Below are positions 44,430-55,690 of a stretch of 64,000 nt of DNA, piece after piece (the stretch's first letter is position 1; each line of letters opens with the position of its first letter). The position numbers and the translations under genes are program-made. The notes beneath the pieces are model-generated. The model was not told the origin of the DNA. It saw only the letters and a program-made list of their open reading frames with translations, and searched no databases. Origin of the DNA: Galeruca laticollis. Its lineage: Eukaryota > Arthropoda > Insecta > Coleoptera > Chrysomelidae. The DNA lies in NCBI GenBank assembly GCA_963921935.1, contig OY998175.1:157788809-157852808 (forward strand), in the 5' to 3' direction.

Positions 44430-46290
44430 TTATAACATTTTCCATTGTTTTATTATTGTTCACTTAATGTATAAGATGATTTCATCATCCATTATTTGTG
44501 TTAATGCTTGCATATTTAATCATCACTATTTCCCCTTTCACCTCTCACATTTGAATACATATATGTAATTGTGTTATATTCCTGAATCGTATTTTGCTGT
44601 TTTCTATTCCATGTGTATTTCTAAATTTGTATTTACAGCGTTTATGTGTCGTTAACCTTGAGTGATACATTTCACTACTAACAGTGCATCAGATGGAATT
44701 GTATCGAGCGAACAATCATATGCGCAGACACTGACATTATTTCCGGCAGGAATGTGTTCTTAGCGCATGAGTGAATAATGATTAGTGGCGTTACTAACAT
44801 GTTTAACAGGCAAATAATAAATTAAAGGAAAATAAAGCAAATATTTTCATTAAATTTCTATCAATATTATTTGGGTTCTTTTATTCACTATCCACGATCA
44901 AAATAAATTTACAATAGCTTATTTCAATTATTCCTAAAAAAGGCAATAGTGTACTATATATAAAGAATTTTATAAAATTAGCATACTAAATATTCAATGA
45001 TCACTGAATAAAGTGATTGGCGTCCACAATTAATGTTTTTTTGCAATTTACACACAAATCGTATATATTTACAGATTGTAATTTAGTCAAGTTATCAACT
45101 AAAATTTTATCTAATTAACAGATAAAAATAACAATTGATTATAAAACTAATGAATAATAATCATGAGATATCGTACGTAATCAATTGAAAAGTTAGTTAA
45201 CTTTTCAAGAAAATTCAGAATGTTCAGTTGACATGACTTCCTTGAATCTTCCATCTGCTGCTCCAGTAACAGTAAATCAAACTAATCCTGATAACCATAA
45301 TGTACTTTCTGAAGATGAAACACCGAGACATCTGGATTTTCCCTTATATTTTCGTATACCAACATTTTAACAAAACATCAATTTTTCAAAAATTTGTTGA
45401 ATTCGAACTTTGCGAAACAGACTAACCAATATCCAGGAGAAAAAAACTTTTTTCGTCGAAAAATTGTCAAAATCTGCTTGGAGAAACTGGCAAATATAAC
45501 TAGAGGAAGCCCATCTCCACTCATATTTCGAGGAAAATGGACCTAACAATAATGGAATAAATAAGAACATATACTTAAATCGAAAATAATATTTTTGTTA
45601 AATTAACCTTTCTATTATCGTTGATTCAATCAGTAACTATATTTGTTTGTTCCATTTATATTATATGTCGTACTATTTCCTACAGCTTATATGGTCATAT
45701 TAATAGATTACTTCATGGACATAGACAGCATAACTTTCATTTATCATAGAAATGAGTTCAATTACTTCACTTTCACAAAAATTCCCATCGTTATCCCGAT
45801 AATATTGTCTCTTTCCTCTGCAGATTCAAATTGTTATTGACACTTTATTTGTAGTGAATAAAAAATTGCCCTTATTCTAACAAAAAAAGATCTAACAAAG
45901 TGTCGGTCATCGATGTAAATCAATTGGAAGGGCGATTCGGACAAATAATCTGTCTTATTTGTCAGGATAATGTAAAAATAAGGGTCTGGAAAGAGGAAAA
46001 AACTAACCATATGAAAAACGCTAGGGTTCGGAAGCTGTCGTGCGATATCGATGTCACTTTTTCGGTGATTTTTTCAAACTAAACAGTTAATTTATAGATG
46101 TGTTCATTGATATATACTCCTACTTTTTTCGTAGTGGGATGATTCTATTTTCCAAGCTTCAATTTTGAATTGCAGAACAAAAAAATTATTAAATTACCTA
46201 TAAAAATAGAGTGAACACAATTTAAATGATGCAGTCAAACTTGAATTTATTGAAATTTATTGTTTCGATCCTTACCCTGGAGGATTCACT
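44430..46290. other. AT-rich stretch without assignable genes
   Basis: A plus-strand segment at 45240-45360 ('NLPSAAPVTVNQTNPDNH', 'LSEDETPRHLDFPLYF') has unusually protein-like composition but no recognised motif and soon hits stops. Frames at 45643-45840 and 45900-46082 are not recognised. Confidence 0.35.
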
Positions 46291-46294
46291 CATT

Positions 46295-46475
46295 ATTATT
46301 AAATGAAACTAACTGCTTCTAAATAATTCCACAATGTATTGTAAAATGTAACTTCTGTCATTCTGACGATAATAGTAATATCGAAACCACTATCAATTTC
46401 TTAGAATTTTTACCATTTTTTCAATATATTGCTGAATTATTTAGAAGCAGTTACTTTAATTTAAAAATGAATATC
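46295..46475 (+). mobile_element. Short PLE-derived inverted repeat with decayed hammerhead motif
   Basis: 'aactgcttctaaataattcc' near 46308 pairs with its reverse complement near 46445, and the interior 'cttctgtcattctgacga' matches the PLE terminal region at 49.7 and 51.0 kb. The core CTGACGA (46363-46369) and GAAAC (46383-46387) are kept, but stem II is weak and the GTC triplet is ATC. Confidence 0.6.
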
Positions 46476-46775
46476 ATTTCATTTAGCGACTCTTTATTGT
46501 CTTAAAAAAACGAGGGCAGTGGCGTAGCTTCCGGGGTGACAAGGCAGGTAGTGGCACCCGGCGTTGAGGAGAAACAGGCACCACACTATTTCGGCGCCCG
46601 CCGTATCAATATTAATATATTGATAAAACCATGAAATTATTATTCCATTTTATCTCACTGTGTACAGAAGAAACTATCGATCACACGAAACTCGAGCAAA
46701 AATATCTCTAATAAAAAATGGGGTGCGACGGAGCTGCTGTTATGAGCGGTGCATAACGGATTGCAATCTAAAATA

Positions 46776-47490
46776 AACGGTTGTAAAGATCAAAACTAAT
46801 TTTTCCGCATCTGTGAGACGCCCTAAACAATATCCTATCATAAAATTGTCACTTGTATATACTAGGGAGGCTGTATCGTGGTAACAAGTTTAAATTTCTC
46901 CAAAAATAACCAAAAATGTTATATATCTGGATTTATAGGACTCGTTGTACTCATTCTAGAAAGCTGAAAATGTATAAGGTTCATCTGTGACAACACTGGA
47001 AAATATGCAATTATAACGTTGGTCACTTGTATACACTCCGGAGGCTGTATCGTGCTAACAACCCGGAATTTCTTCAAAAATGACCAAAAATGTGGCACTT
47101 CTATTGCCATAACATCTGCTGTACTTACTCCACTCTGCTGAAAATCAATAAGATTCATCTATAAGACGCCCTAAATAATATCCAATTTTAAAATTTGTCA
47201 CTTGTAAATACTCCGGAGGCTGTATCATGCTAACAAACTAAAAAGTATCCAAAAATTACAAAAATTTGGTACTTCAAGTACCATAGCACCCGTTATACTG
47301 GCTCTAGTGTAATGGATATCAATGAAGTTTATCTTTGAGACACCCTGAATAATATTCAATCATAAAATTGGTCACTTGTGTATTCTTTGGAGGATGTATT
47401 GTGCTAACAAACCCAAATTTTTCAAACAATTACAAAAATGTGGTACTTTAAGTACCATAGCATCCGTTGTACTGGCTCTGGTGAGCTGGA
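46776..47490 (+). repeat. R174 repeat family, copy 3: four units
   Basis: Starts 'aaacggttgtaaagatcaaa'. The mark 'ggaggctgtat' recurs at 46866, 47040, about 47215 and 47389, a period of 174 bp. The tail is missing: the array ends after 'tccgttgtactggctctgg' and abuts a PLE fragment. Confidence 0.85.
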
Positions 47491-47642
47491 ATAAGTAGAT
47501 CCTTGTGATAATTGCGATGCTGTTTACATTAGGAAAGGCCATCAATACGATAAATAAAACACCATTAAATAACCTTGAAATTATAGGAAAATATGCAATT
47601 GATAACGGAAATATAGACGATGTTAAGGGTAATTGTTTAATA
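47490..47642 (+). pseudogene. PLE GIY-YIG fragment
   Basis: 'DPCDNCDAVYI' is the GIY-YIG start with its two cysteines. It is followed by 'KGHQYDK' and, one frame on, 'NKTPLNNLEIIGKYAID' and 'NGNIDDVKG', matching the middle of PLE endonuclease domains (compare 0.5 kb). A short internal deletion removes the residues after 'YI'. The fragment ends at the transposon boundary at 47643. Confidence 0.6.
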
Positions 47643-47644
47643 TA

Positions 47645-49474
47645 CAGGGTGTTTTACGACGTTTTGACAGTGCAATTTCTCGAAAACTGTTCGTATGACA
47701 TGTATGAAATTTGGCAGATATGAACAGTCCAAACTGATGCTTATATTTATTATAAAATGACATCCATTTTTCCTGTCATTTCGGGTCACGTGACCCCAAC
47801 ATATTTTTTTTAAATGGGACAACCGGTATAATATTACAATTTTGGATATAACATTCAAAAACAAATTCAACGATACCACACTTGTCATCATTGTATTGTG
47901 CAATAATGATAATAGGGGCATAGGGAATTAAAAAGTACAAGTAATTGAAAAAATTGAAGAAAATGTTCAAATTGATGACTAGGTACATTCACACAATGTT
48001 CAAACCTTGTTAAAAGATTCCTTGTAAGTGTTGCTGTAATCATTTCGGGTGTTACGGCTCGACATGCCTGTTTTATTTTATCCTTTAAATCATTTAACCA
48101 ATCGGAGGTGTGACATAAACTCGACATTCTAAGTAACCCCAGAGAAATAAAACTGAGGGTAATAATATCCAGTGAACGGGGTGGCCACAAGATCGCACCA
48201 TTTCTACCAATCCATTTATCAGGAAATGTGCTATCAAGATAACTGGCACAAAAAAGTGATGCTCCATCTGGCTGCCACCACATTGTTTGCCTTTAACGTA
48301 CGGGAATGTCGTCAATTAATTATGGAAGAGTATCTTGAAGAAAATTTGAATATCTTTTCCCCGTTAATGTTCCTTCATAAAAATAGGGACCAATCAACCG
48401 ACCATTAAATAAACCGCACCAAACATTGATTCCCATATTATTTGAAAATTGGTTTCGCTCATCCACTTTGGATTCTCCTGCGACGAATAATGATAATTAT
48501 GGCGGTTAACAATACCATTGTTACGAAATCGACTTCCATCACTCCATAATATTTTTGCTAAAAAATAAGGGTCTTCAATACTTTGTACTAACATTTCAGC
48601 AATAAAATGTATTCTCGTTTCAGGATCTGCAGGAACTAAACCTTGTGTTAAATGCATTTTATAAGGATGGTACTTGCGGTTTTTCAATACTCTTTGTATT
48701 TAATTTCTACTTCTCTGTTTTTCTTGTTCAATAAATCGTTTTGAGGTGTGTTGATTGACCTGAAGATAAGCCAAAATATGTATCACATTGTCATCTGTCT
48801 GAACGGTTTTTTGACGAGGAACTTGATTTTTACCGTTTGGAAAAGAACCAGTTCTTAGCTTTCATTCGACGTAGACAAAAGTATATTTGCTTGGAGTTAT
48901 TCTAAGAGAAAAACGATTTTCTGTACAAACCTTGAGCATGAGTTTAGTTTTTTGCACATTCTCCATAAATAAGTAGCATGTCAAAATATTCATCGTAAGT
49001 AAAAATGTATTGCCTTACTTAGTTATTATTACAGAGCCTTCACAAGATTATGACTAATAATTATTGACAGCTCTTGAATAAACTTTACCTAACAATAATA
49101 AATGACAACCTATGCTGTTGCTACTATAGTTATTTGTTTCATAGCCACCTAAATTTTTGGGAGCAAAATATTGTTTTAATAAATTTAGTAAAAATAAATA
49201 GCCCAGATTATCATTATTACACAATACAATGATGACAAGTGTGGTATCATTGTATTTGATTTTGACTGATATATCCAAAATTATAATATTATACCGGTTG
49301 TCCCATATAAGAAAGTATGTTGGGGTCACGTGACCCGAAATGACAGGACAGACGGAAGTCATTTTATAATAAATATACGCATCAGTTCCAACTGTCTATA
49401 TCTGCCAAATTTCATACATGTCATATGGACAGTTTTCGATAAATTGGACTGTCAAAACGTCGTGGGACACCCTG
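47645..49474 (-). mobile_element. Tc1/mariner-superfamily transposon with ~275-bp terminal inverted repeats
   Basis: Ends are 'cagggtgttttacgacg' at 47645 and its complement at 49474, both next to TA (47643-47644 and 49475-49476), the expected target. Inverted repeats extend to about 47920 and 49200. They include 'ggtcacgtgacccc', itself palindromic. A transposase pseudogene occupies the middle on the minus strand. It is an old, single, near-complete copy. Confidence 0.88.
47900..48900 (-). pseudogene. Tc1/mariner-like transposase pseudogene
   Basis: Minus-strand blocks: 'TDDNVIHILAYLQVNQHTS' (HTH region), 'KNRKYHPYKMHLTQGL', 'AKILWSDGSRF' (first Asp), 'NRHNYHYSSQENPKWMS', 'QPDGASLFCASYLDSTFP' (second Asp), 'RNGAILWPPRSLDIITL' and 'DLKDKIKQACRAVTPEM'. 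The block that normally reads 'SPDLTPLD' has Ser where the third acidic residue should be, and frames change at least three times. The usual product of about 340-400 aa would cut and paste the element at TA. Confidence 0.82.
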
Positions 49475-49476
49475 TA

Positions 49477-49576
49477 TAAAGCTTTAATCAGATCAAAATT
49501 AGATTATGACAGTACTGTGTATGCTACTGAAAGCAAAGTTATTCTAAATCAGTTAAATACAATTCAAAATACTTTA
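49477..49576 (+). pseudogene. I-like LINE, left part (RT thumb)
   Basis: 'KALIRSKLDYDSTVYATE' and 'VILNQLNTIQNTL' match the RT-thumb block seen in the LINE at 9.6 kb ('LIRSKIDYGCVAYASA'). The frame runs to the PLE insertion at 49577 and continues after it at 51206. Confidence 0.8.
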
Positions 49577-49651
49577 TTAGTGTTTTAAATGTAACTTACT
49601 GTTTCTAGTTAACTCCACAATATATTGCAAAAAATGTTAAAAATTCTAAAA

Positions 49652-49696
49652 AATTGACAATTGTTTCGATATTACCTAAATATCATCGTCAGAATG
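49652..49696 (-). ncRNA. Hammerhead-ribozyme-like motif in the PLE terminal repeat (left arm)
   Basis: Minus strand: 'catt', CTGACGA (49692-49686), one T, stem II GATATT/AATATC with loop taggt, GAAAC (49667-49663), loop aatt, GTC (49658-49656), then 'aatt'. Stem II is six perfect pairs. Stem III is the 2-bp AC/GT and stem I is short (3 bp, then a mismatch). The right arm copy at about 51045 has CTGACGT and GAATC, so it has decayed. Confidence 0.6.
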
Positions 49697-50006
49697 ACAG
49701 AAGTTACATTTCATTTGATGACTACCTGATGATTAATTATTTTTGGCTAGTCCTTCTTATGATTGACTTAATATATGTTATAAGAAAAAAAGAAGATATG
49801 ATATTATAAATATTGAAGCTAAGATATTATTAGCCCTATGGGGATATCCTGGATATCATTTTTCCCAATTAAAATCAGTATAACTGTGCAATGATATAGA
49901 AAACCAGGGAAACTATATCTGCTGATCTTTACAATTATCACTCAAGAAGACAGTTTAAAAGTGGAGAACTCCCTAGATTTATCTGTTCATTGACGACTTC
50001 ATATTG

Positions 50007-50306
50007 TCAGTTTCTTAAGTGTCTGCTTATTTCCAATTCTTCAAGGAAATCCAGTTCTTGTTTCTTATCACAAATATGTAGAACTTCTAGTTCTGTGTTA
50101 GGTGTCAATGAATGATTGGTGTTAAGTAGATGTCTGGCGTAGTGGGATTTATCTGGTTGTTTTAATCTGTATGCTGGTAAGTGTTCACTGTATCGGATTT
50201 CAAAATTTCTAAAGATCTGGCCCAAATAGACAGCATTACATTCTGGACATTTAAGTTTATATATACCAGATTTCTTTAATAGTGATATTTTTGTTTTTAC
50301 ATTTAG
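50007..50306 (-). pseudogene. PLE GIY-YIG endonuclease fragment, left arm
   Basis: 'KKSGIYKLKCPECNAVYLG' is a clear GIY-YIG start, then 'NFEIRYSEHLPAYRLKQ', 'SHYARHLLNTNHSLTPN' and 'ELDFLEELEISRHL'. The second motif reads YLG. The domain is nearly full length; a change of G-Q-T to G-Q-I follows the motif. No RT lies upstream because the inverted partner begins here. Confidence 0.75.
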
Positions 50307-50581
50307 CTTAAATGTCCAGAATGTAATGCTGTCTATTTGTGCCAAATTTTGAAATCCGATACAGATTGCAACAACCAGATAAATCCCACTACGCCAGACA
50401 TCTACTTGACACCAATCATTCATTGACACCTAACACAGAACTAGATGTACTACATATTTGTGATAAGAAACAAGGACTGGATTTCGTTGAAGAATTGGAA
50501 ATTAGAAGACACTCAAGAAACCCACAATATGGAGTCGATAATGAACAAATAAATCTAGGGAGTTCTCCACATTTACACTGA
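50307..50581 (+). pseudogene. PLE GIY-YIG endonuclease fragment, right arm
   Basis: Starts inside the domain at 'LKCPECNAVYL' and continues 'QPDKSHYARHLLDTNHS', 'ELDVLHICDKKQGLDF' and 'EELEIRRHSRNPQYGV'. It is a diverged inverted copy of 50007-50255 with one frameshift and a short deletion. Confidence 0.75.
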
Positions 50582-50741
50582 CTTCTTAAGTGATAATTGT
50601 AAAGATCAGCAGATATAGGTTTCCTAGTTTTCTATATCATTGCACAGTTATACTGATCTTAATTGGGAAAAATGATATCCAGGATATCCCCATAGGGCTA
50701 ATAATATCTAAGCTTCAATATTTGTAATATCATATCTTCTT

Positions 50742-50923
50742 ACTGTTTTTAAATGAAACTCACGGTCTCTAGTTAATTCTACAATATAATAAAAGTTATT
50801 GAAAAATTCTAAAAAATTTTCATAAACTTTTATTATATTGTGGAATTAACTAGAGACCGTGAGTTTCATTCAAAAACACTAATATGAGCATATTCCACGA
50901 AGTAAGGGCCGAGACAGTTAATT
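50742..50923 (+). mobile_element. Nested short PLE-derived element with 12-bp target duplication
   Basis: 'tcatatcttctt' flanks it at 50730-50741 and 50924-50935. Inner arms ('aactcacggtctctagttaa' and complement) match the element at 17713-17938. The left arm of the host PLE lacks this insert at the matching place, which shows the empty site. Confidence 0.8.
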
Positions 50924-51205
50924 TCATATCTTCTTTTTTCTATTAACATATATCAAGTCAATCACAAGGTAGATCACTTCTTGGACTAGCCAAAAGAATT
51001 AAATATCAGGTAGGCATCAAATGAAATGTAACTTCTGTCATTCTGACGTTGATATTTAGGTAATAACGAATCAATTGTGAATTTTTAATATTTTTTTAAA
51101 TATATTGTGGAGTTAACTAGAAACAGTAAGTTTCATTTAAAACACTAATATGAGTAGATTACACAATGTAAGGGTCGAGACAGTTAATGTCGTCAAAATA
51201 CTTTA

Positions 51206-52384
51206 CTTCGCACCTATTTAGGAACCTTTAGATTTAGTCCTGCGGAATTACACTGCTGTGGGACAAATGAAATATCCCTGTATCTGGGTTGACAACAGCT
51301 TCTACTGACATATTCAGCGCGAGTATCACATCAAATCATATCATAAATTTAAACTAAACCATACTCCAAAACACTGTGACTAATTGTCGTATAATCCTAC
51401 AACTTTTACAACCTTTACTTTAAAATATAGATCTTGAACAAATGACTAACAGTTTTCTCTCAGACTCACCACCCTGGATTCGAATAGCTCAATGTATAAA
51501 CACTACCTTGAATATATACAATGAAGACGAAGTACCAAGCTCTTTTCTTTCTAGAACCGATAAATCTGGTAAATGCTGATCAAACTCTTTAAACCGAGGC
51601 ATTAAAGCACGAGTAAGCTCCTCCACTTCTATAACACCACATATCAACTTCCTCCCTATTGTAGTGTACATACAGGTAAACTTTTCAGTATACTCTCAGC
51701 TGCAATATGCACCCATTCTCTGTTTTCCAATCTCACAATAAGGGACATCTACTCCAAAAAGTATTCACCCATACAAATTCAAGAATGCATTCAAAGCCTT
51801 CACTTGAAAGAAAATCAGGTCATCTTTTTCTAGGTTTCCTGAAATGTTGGTATTAAAGAAAATTAAACTGCTGATAAGTCTGCATAAGCTGCGGCATCAT
51901 CAAACAACGTATTGAGCTCTGCAATGACCTTAAAACTTTCATTAAAAGGACCATCAGAATCTACGAGCAAATTGTCCGGAATTCAGCGCACACCTAATTT
52001 AAGCATATTGATAATAACCAAGAAGAAAGAAAAACGTGTTTTCAGGAAATTGACAATTGGAAATTTTCGTGCAACGCTTGGACACTTAATGGAATGTAGT
52101 AAACAGCCATTATATAATGCCCACTGTCAAAATGCCATTCTTATGGTGCAGCACGTCTTGATAGACTGTCCTCAAAATGCTCTAGCTCGACAACACCATC
52201 ACCTGAATGATGATCTTAAAAATATTCTGGACAATAGCGCTGCTGTTATGTGATTGGTTTCCCAAAAGACATTCAGTTGTTTATTTTGCGTAATTTTATA
52301 TGTGTATTATCTTATCCAGAATAAATATGTAAAACTTCTCATGTCAGTGACCATCAGATCTCGAGATACTCAATAAATAAAAAA
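51206..52384 (+). pseudogene. I-like LINE, right part: thumb, RNase H, C-terminal region
   Basis: Continues the frame with 'GTFRFSPAELHCC', then a decayed stretch. 'IQECIQSLHLKENQVIFF' and 'ADKSA.AAASSNN' are the end of RNase H, and 51912-52253 reads 'GHLMECSKQPLYNAHCQN' and 'MVQHVLIDCPQNALARQHH', the C-terminal Cys/His block. A 3' end with 'caataaataaaaaat' lies at 52368-52384. It is the same family type as the 6.6-11.5 kb LINE, in the opposite orientation. Confidence 0.78.
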
Positions 52385-52585
52385 TAACCGGTTTAAAGAT
52401 TAAAACTAACTTTTCCGCACTCCGGAGGCTATATCGTGCTAACATACCGAAATGTGAGCAAAAATGTGGTATATGTGGATTTGAAGGACCCGTTCTACTG
52501 GCACTGGTTGACTGAAAATCAATAGGATTCAACTGTCAGACACCGTGAACAATATCCAAACATTAAATTTGTCATTTGTTCAAAC
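52385..52585 (+). repeat. R174 repeat family, copy 4 (about one unit)
   Basis: Starts 'aaccggtttaaagattaaaa', then 'actccggaggctatatcg', 'gatttgaaggacccgttc' and 'gactgaaaatcaatagg'. The unit start is joined directly to the mark, with about 60 bp deleted. The tail is missing. Confidence 0.7.
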
Positions 52586-52781
52586 CATTAAAATCAAAGT
52601 ATTTACATAAGTCAATGTAGATTGTGATCTAATATTCATGTAGTGAGTAATATATTTTTATTGGGGTTGCTAACGTCGGATAATCTTTGATAAATAATAA
52701 AAAATAATGAATAAACAACACGTTATTCATTTAAATACACCAAAAGTCGAGAAAATATGTACAAAAAAGTCTAAGAAGTAA

Positions 52782-52792
<11 letters not shown>

Positions 52793-52841
<49 letters not shown>
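52793..52841. repeat. (TA)n microsatellite
   Basis: TA run at the left edge of a PLE-rich block. A second run closes the block at 57390-57431. Confidence 0.95.
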
Positions 52842-52843
<2 letters not shown>

Positions 52844-52949
52844 TTGTTGGATACTTTCTTAGTATATATACATATATTTGAAGTTTTTCTTGGTTTTAAG
52901 TAATTTTCTTGAAATATAAATACAAAAAGACGGTTTAAGTTGGGATTAA

Positions 52950-53446
52950 CATCATCTATTAATGTTTCGGCTTACTCAGCCTTTTTCAAAATGTATCTAC
53001 ATCTAAAATGCAACAAAAAATCTTTTTTACTTACCCCAAACGTAGAATAATTGATAATATACATTAAAATGTCAAGTCAAGAACTTCGTCAGAAACATAA
53101 AATACTCTTATCTCCCTTACGAAAAACTATATTCATAACAAAACAATCTACAACGTTCATTCACATTAAAATTATTTACAGTACTGATATTTGAATCTTT
53201 TTTATTGTTAATGGTATGCTGGTTTTTTTGGATAGCTATTGATTCTAAAATTTTCTTTTTTGTGTATTTTGTTCCGACCCTATAATTTTTGTGTTTTCAA
53301 AATTAAATGTATCTTTTTTTGAGTTTTCGTGGCAAGTTTGAGCTGTTGTATTTTTTTAACGTATTTATGTCCTTTTATCCGATTTTCCAAATACTGGCGT
53401 GTTTGTCCAATGTAAACACCATTGCAGTCGTTACACTGCGGTGTGC
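52950..53446 (-). pseudogene. PLE GIY-YIG fragment and 3' region
   Basis: Minus strand: 'QCNDCNGVYIGQTRQYLEN' (53446-53390), 'KGHKYVKKIQQLKLATK' and 'NVNERCRLFCYE'. The sequence 53015-53215 is repeated in inverted orientation at about 57138-57350. The 3' part includes 'ggctgagtaagccgaaac', which resembles but does not complete a hammerhead core. Confidence 0.72.
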
Positions 53447-53658
53447 TGGTCGACCCGCAACATCTGGCGTCGGAATGCCTGGCAAACCAAGAATTAAAAA
53501 AAGAGCTACGGCAGGTTGCAGGGACCCTTGATTGTAAAAGAATAATGGAAGCTGCCATAAATGACAAGAAAAAGTACGCCCAGGTCATTGAAAAGATTAC
53601 AAAAATGGTGAAAATTAAAGAAGAACAAGAAAGGAAAAGGCAGATGGGGTAACGTAAG
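53447..53658 (+). other. Coding-like block of unknown origin inside the PLE region
   Basis: The frame starting upstream at 53422 continues from PLE antisense sequence into 'SECLANQELKKELRQVAGT' and 'NDKKKYAQVIEKITKMVK', Lys/Glu-rich and probably helical, with codon use unlike the AT-rich surroundings. A stop follows at 'cagatggggtaa', and 'gtaagt' lies at 53655. I do not recognise the protein. It may be an exon-like piece of a captured gene or part of another element. Confidence 0.4.
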
Positions 53659-53689
53659 TGATCTTTTAACTATATATGTATTTATTTAT

Positions 53690-54000
53690 TTGTGTCTGAT
53701 TTTATATCAGTCCTTTTTATCTATTTACATGTTACTTTTAAATACACATATCTATTATTTTATTTATACGATGTGTTGTTTTCTTCTTTCAATTATACAC
53801 TGTGGCGTTCATTCCTTTATTTATATATTGTGTCGTTTACTTTTTTATTTATATAATCATATGTGTATTCTTTTTATTTATACAATGTGTCGATTATACC
53901 TTGCTTATACAATGTGCCGTCTCCTTTTTAACGAGGTGCTACTTATTTGTGTTGAATTTTATTTATACACTTTCTTTTTTTTAATCAAATTATTCATCTT
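53690..54000 (+). repeat. Degenerate minisatellite, unit about 30 bp
   Basis: Repeated 'tatttatacaatgtgtcg' variants (at about 53759, 53868 and others), with one further copy at 55666-55690. Open frames here are by-products of the repeat. Confidence 0.7.
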
Positions 54001-55690
54001 GTAACGTGAATTTCGTTCACCACTCGTAATATTTCTCGTCGATGAAAGATTAACGTAAATTTCGTTTACTCCTCGTAACATCGAATAATACTTCTTGTCG
54101 ATGGTTGTCGAATTTAAAGTTTTCGGATGAGTTCGTTTCCATTAGGATATTTGAGCCAATGCGCGCTGAGGTTCTGCCCTTATTTCTTCATCGAAACATA
54201 CTTATTGTTGAGTTCTGTCATCCTACCGTATCGAAGTGCATTCATATGTATGGTGAGTAGTTTCGCTTATAATGTATAATATTTCTTCGATAATTCTTTC
54301 TTACATCGTACTTAATAGTTTCAAATTAATTTTCCTTTAAAACATTCAGAACCAGAGATATATTATATCGATTTAGTTTTTGTTATATATATTTTGTTCT
54401 GGTTCTTTATATCTTTTTTATAACAATGGAATTTTACGTTAAACAAATGTTGAATTAAAACTAAATGAAATAGTAACTTTTCTTATGATTCTTATTGTGC
54501 TTTTATTTCTGAAATCTCTATTAAAATATTGATATAGGAAACATGGACCACGTGTTCTGGTTCTTTATATTTTTTTATACCAATGGAATTCTACGTTGAA
54601 AAGCCATTAAAAAAACATTAAATGAATTAGTAACTTTTCTTATGATTTTTATTGTGCTTTTCATTTCTAAAATGAATAAAAAATTTAAAATATTGTAAAA
54701 TACAGGATACATGAACCCCGTTGTTTGATATCATTTCATAATTTTGTACTTATGTTACTTGTACCTACTGTAATTTCAATCTCCAGATATCCTGCATTTT
54801 ACTGAATTCAAGAACTATATCTGATTCAAGTGTCGTTTCTAGCACTTTTTCTTACCGGCCTAAAAATTATTTTTCTGGCCTTAGCCTTTGTACCGACCTA
54901 AGTCTTTTCACCGGCTGAAATTATACCAGTTGAAGTCTACCTGCTGGGACCACGGCTCTACTCAAAACCGACTTGACTTGACTTGACGCAGCCAGCCGAT
55001 TGGTTCCCGATTCCTTTGGACGTCATCAAAATCATGGTTGGAGAAGAAAAAAAATAAGGAAAGTACTAACGTCCACAATAGTAAAACTATCGATCATTTC
55101 CAACTACAGTTCATGGATTAATCAACTTAATAGTTTTGTACCACATGTAAACTAATATCTTCTTTGTAAAATTTTTAATTCATGTTTAATTTTCCTTCAG
55201 AATCTGATTTCTTTTATATAACATTTTGAAATTTCAATTTCCTTTCAGTTTCTACTTTTTTTTTTTAATTATAAATCAAGTTGTAAAATTTGATAACATT
55301 TTTAGACTTCAACTTTCTTATTTTATTTTATTTAATAAATCTACTTGTAGACATTTAAGAACATTATGAAACTTCAATTTCCATTCAACATATAAATTTT
55401 ATTCAATAAAACTACTTTTAAATATTAAATAACGTTGTTCATTTTTTTATAACCTTCCAACTTCATGTTTTGTTGACTGGTATTAGTTGATGTGAGGTAA
55501 CTTATCGATTAGTAGTACTCAGGGTGACGCCCAATTATCTTTTCATCTAGTAACGTAAAAATAAGTAGGATTACCCAAGAACCGGTAAGACCTACTCCTT
55601 GAATCTCTATTAGTATATAACCCACGCCTGAGTAGCTCTTCGACGAAGTGACCGTTGCAATCTGTCATTTATTTATACACTGTGTTGTCT
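54001..55690. repeat. AT-rich interval with local direct duplications
   Basis: 54001-54110 has two 'aatttcgtt...ctcgtaa' units. 54405-54520 and 54553-54672 are direct copies ('gttctggttctttatat', 'agtaacttttcttatgatt', 'attgtgcttttatttct'), period about 148 bp. 55170-55430 holds loose repeats of 'aacttcaatttcc'. No coding content was seen. Confidence 0.65.

Larger units (their letters stand above)
49577..51192 (-). mobile_element. Penelope-like element as a 1.6-kb inverted pair with 13-bp target duplication
   Basis: 'tcaaaatacttta' lies at 49564-49576 and again at 51193-51205. Between them, the left arm (49577-50255) and right arm (50307-51192, carrying a nested 180-bp insert) are reverse complements around a ~50-nt loop. 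Each arm holds a PLE terminal repeat at its outer end and a GIY-YIG fragment near the centre. Inverted, partly truncated pairs and target duplications of this length are known for Penelope elements. The element sits inside a LINE frame. Confidence 0.85.

Noticed and set aside
46512..46640. Possible hAT or other DNA-element end ('cagtggcgtagcttccgg')
   Set aside because: CAGTGGCG-type starts occur in hAT elements, but no matching inverted end or 8-bp duplication was found.
52964..52979. Hammerhead-like 'ctgagtaagccgaaac' on the minus strand
   Set aside because: It has CTGA and CGAAAC but lacks the CTGANGA core and a real stem II. It may be a decayed relative but does not stand alone.
53690..54004. 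104-aa hydrophobic open frame
   Set aside because: It comes from a T-rich minisatellite and would only mimic membrane segments.
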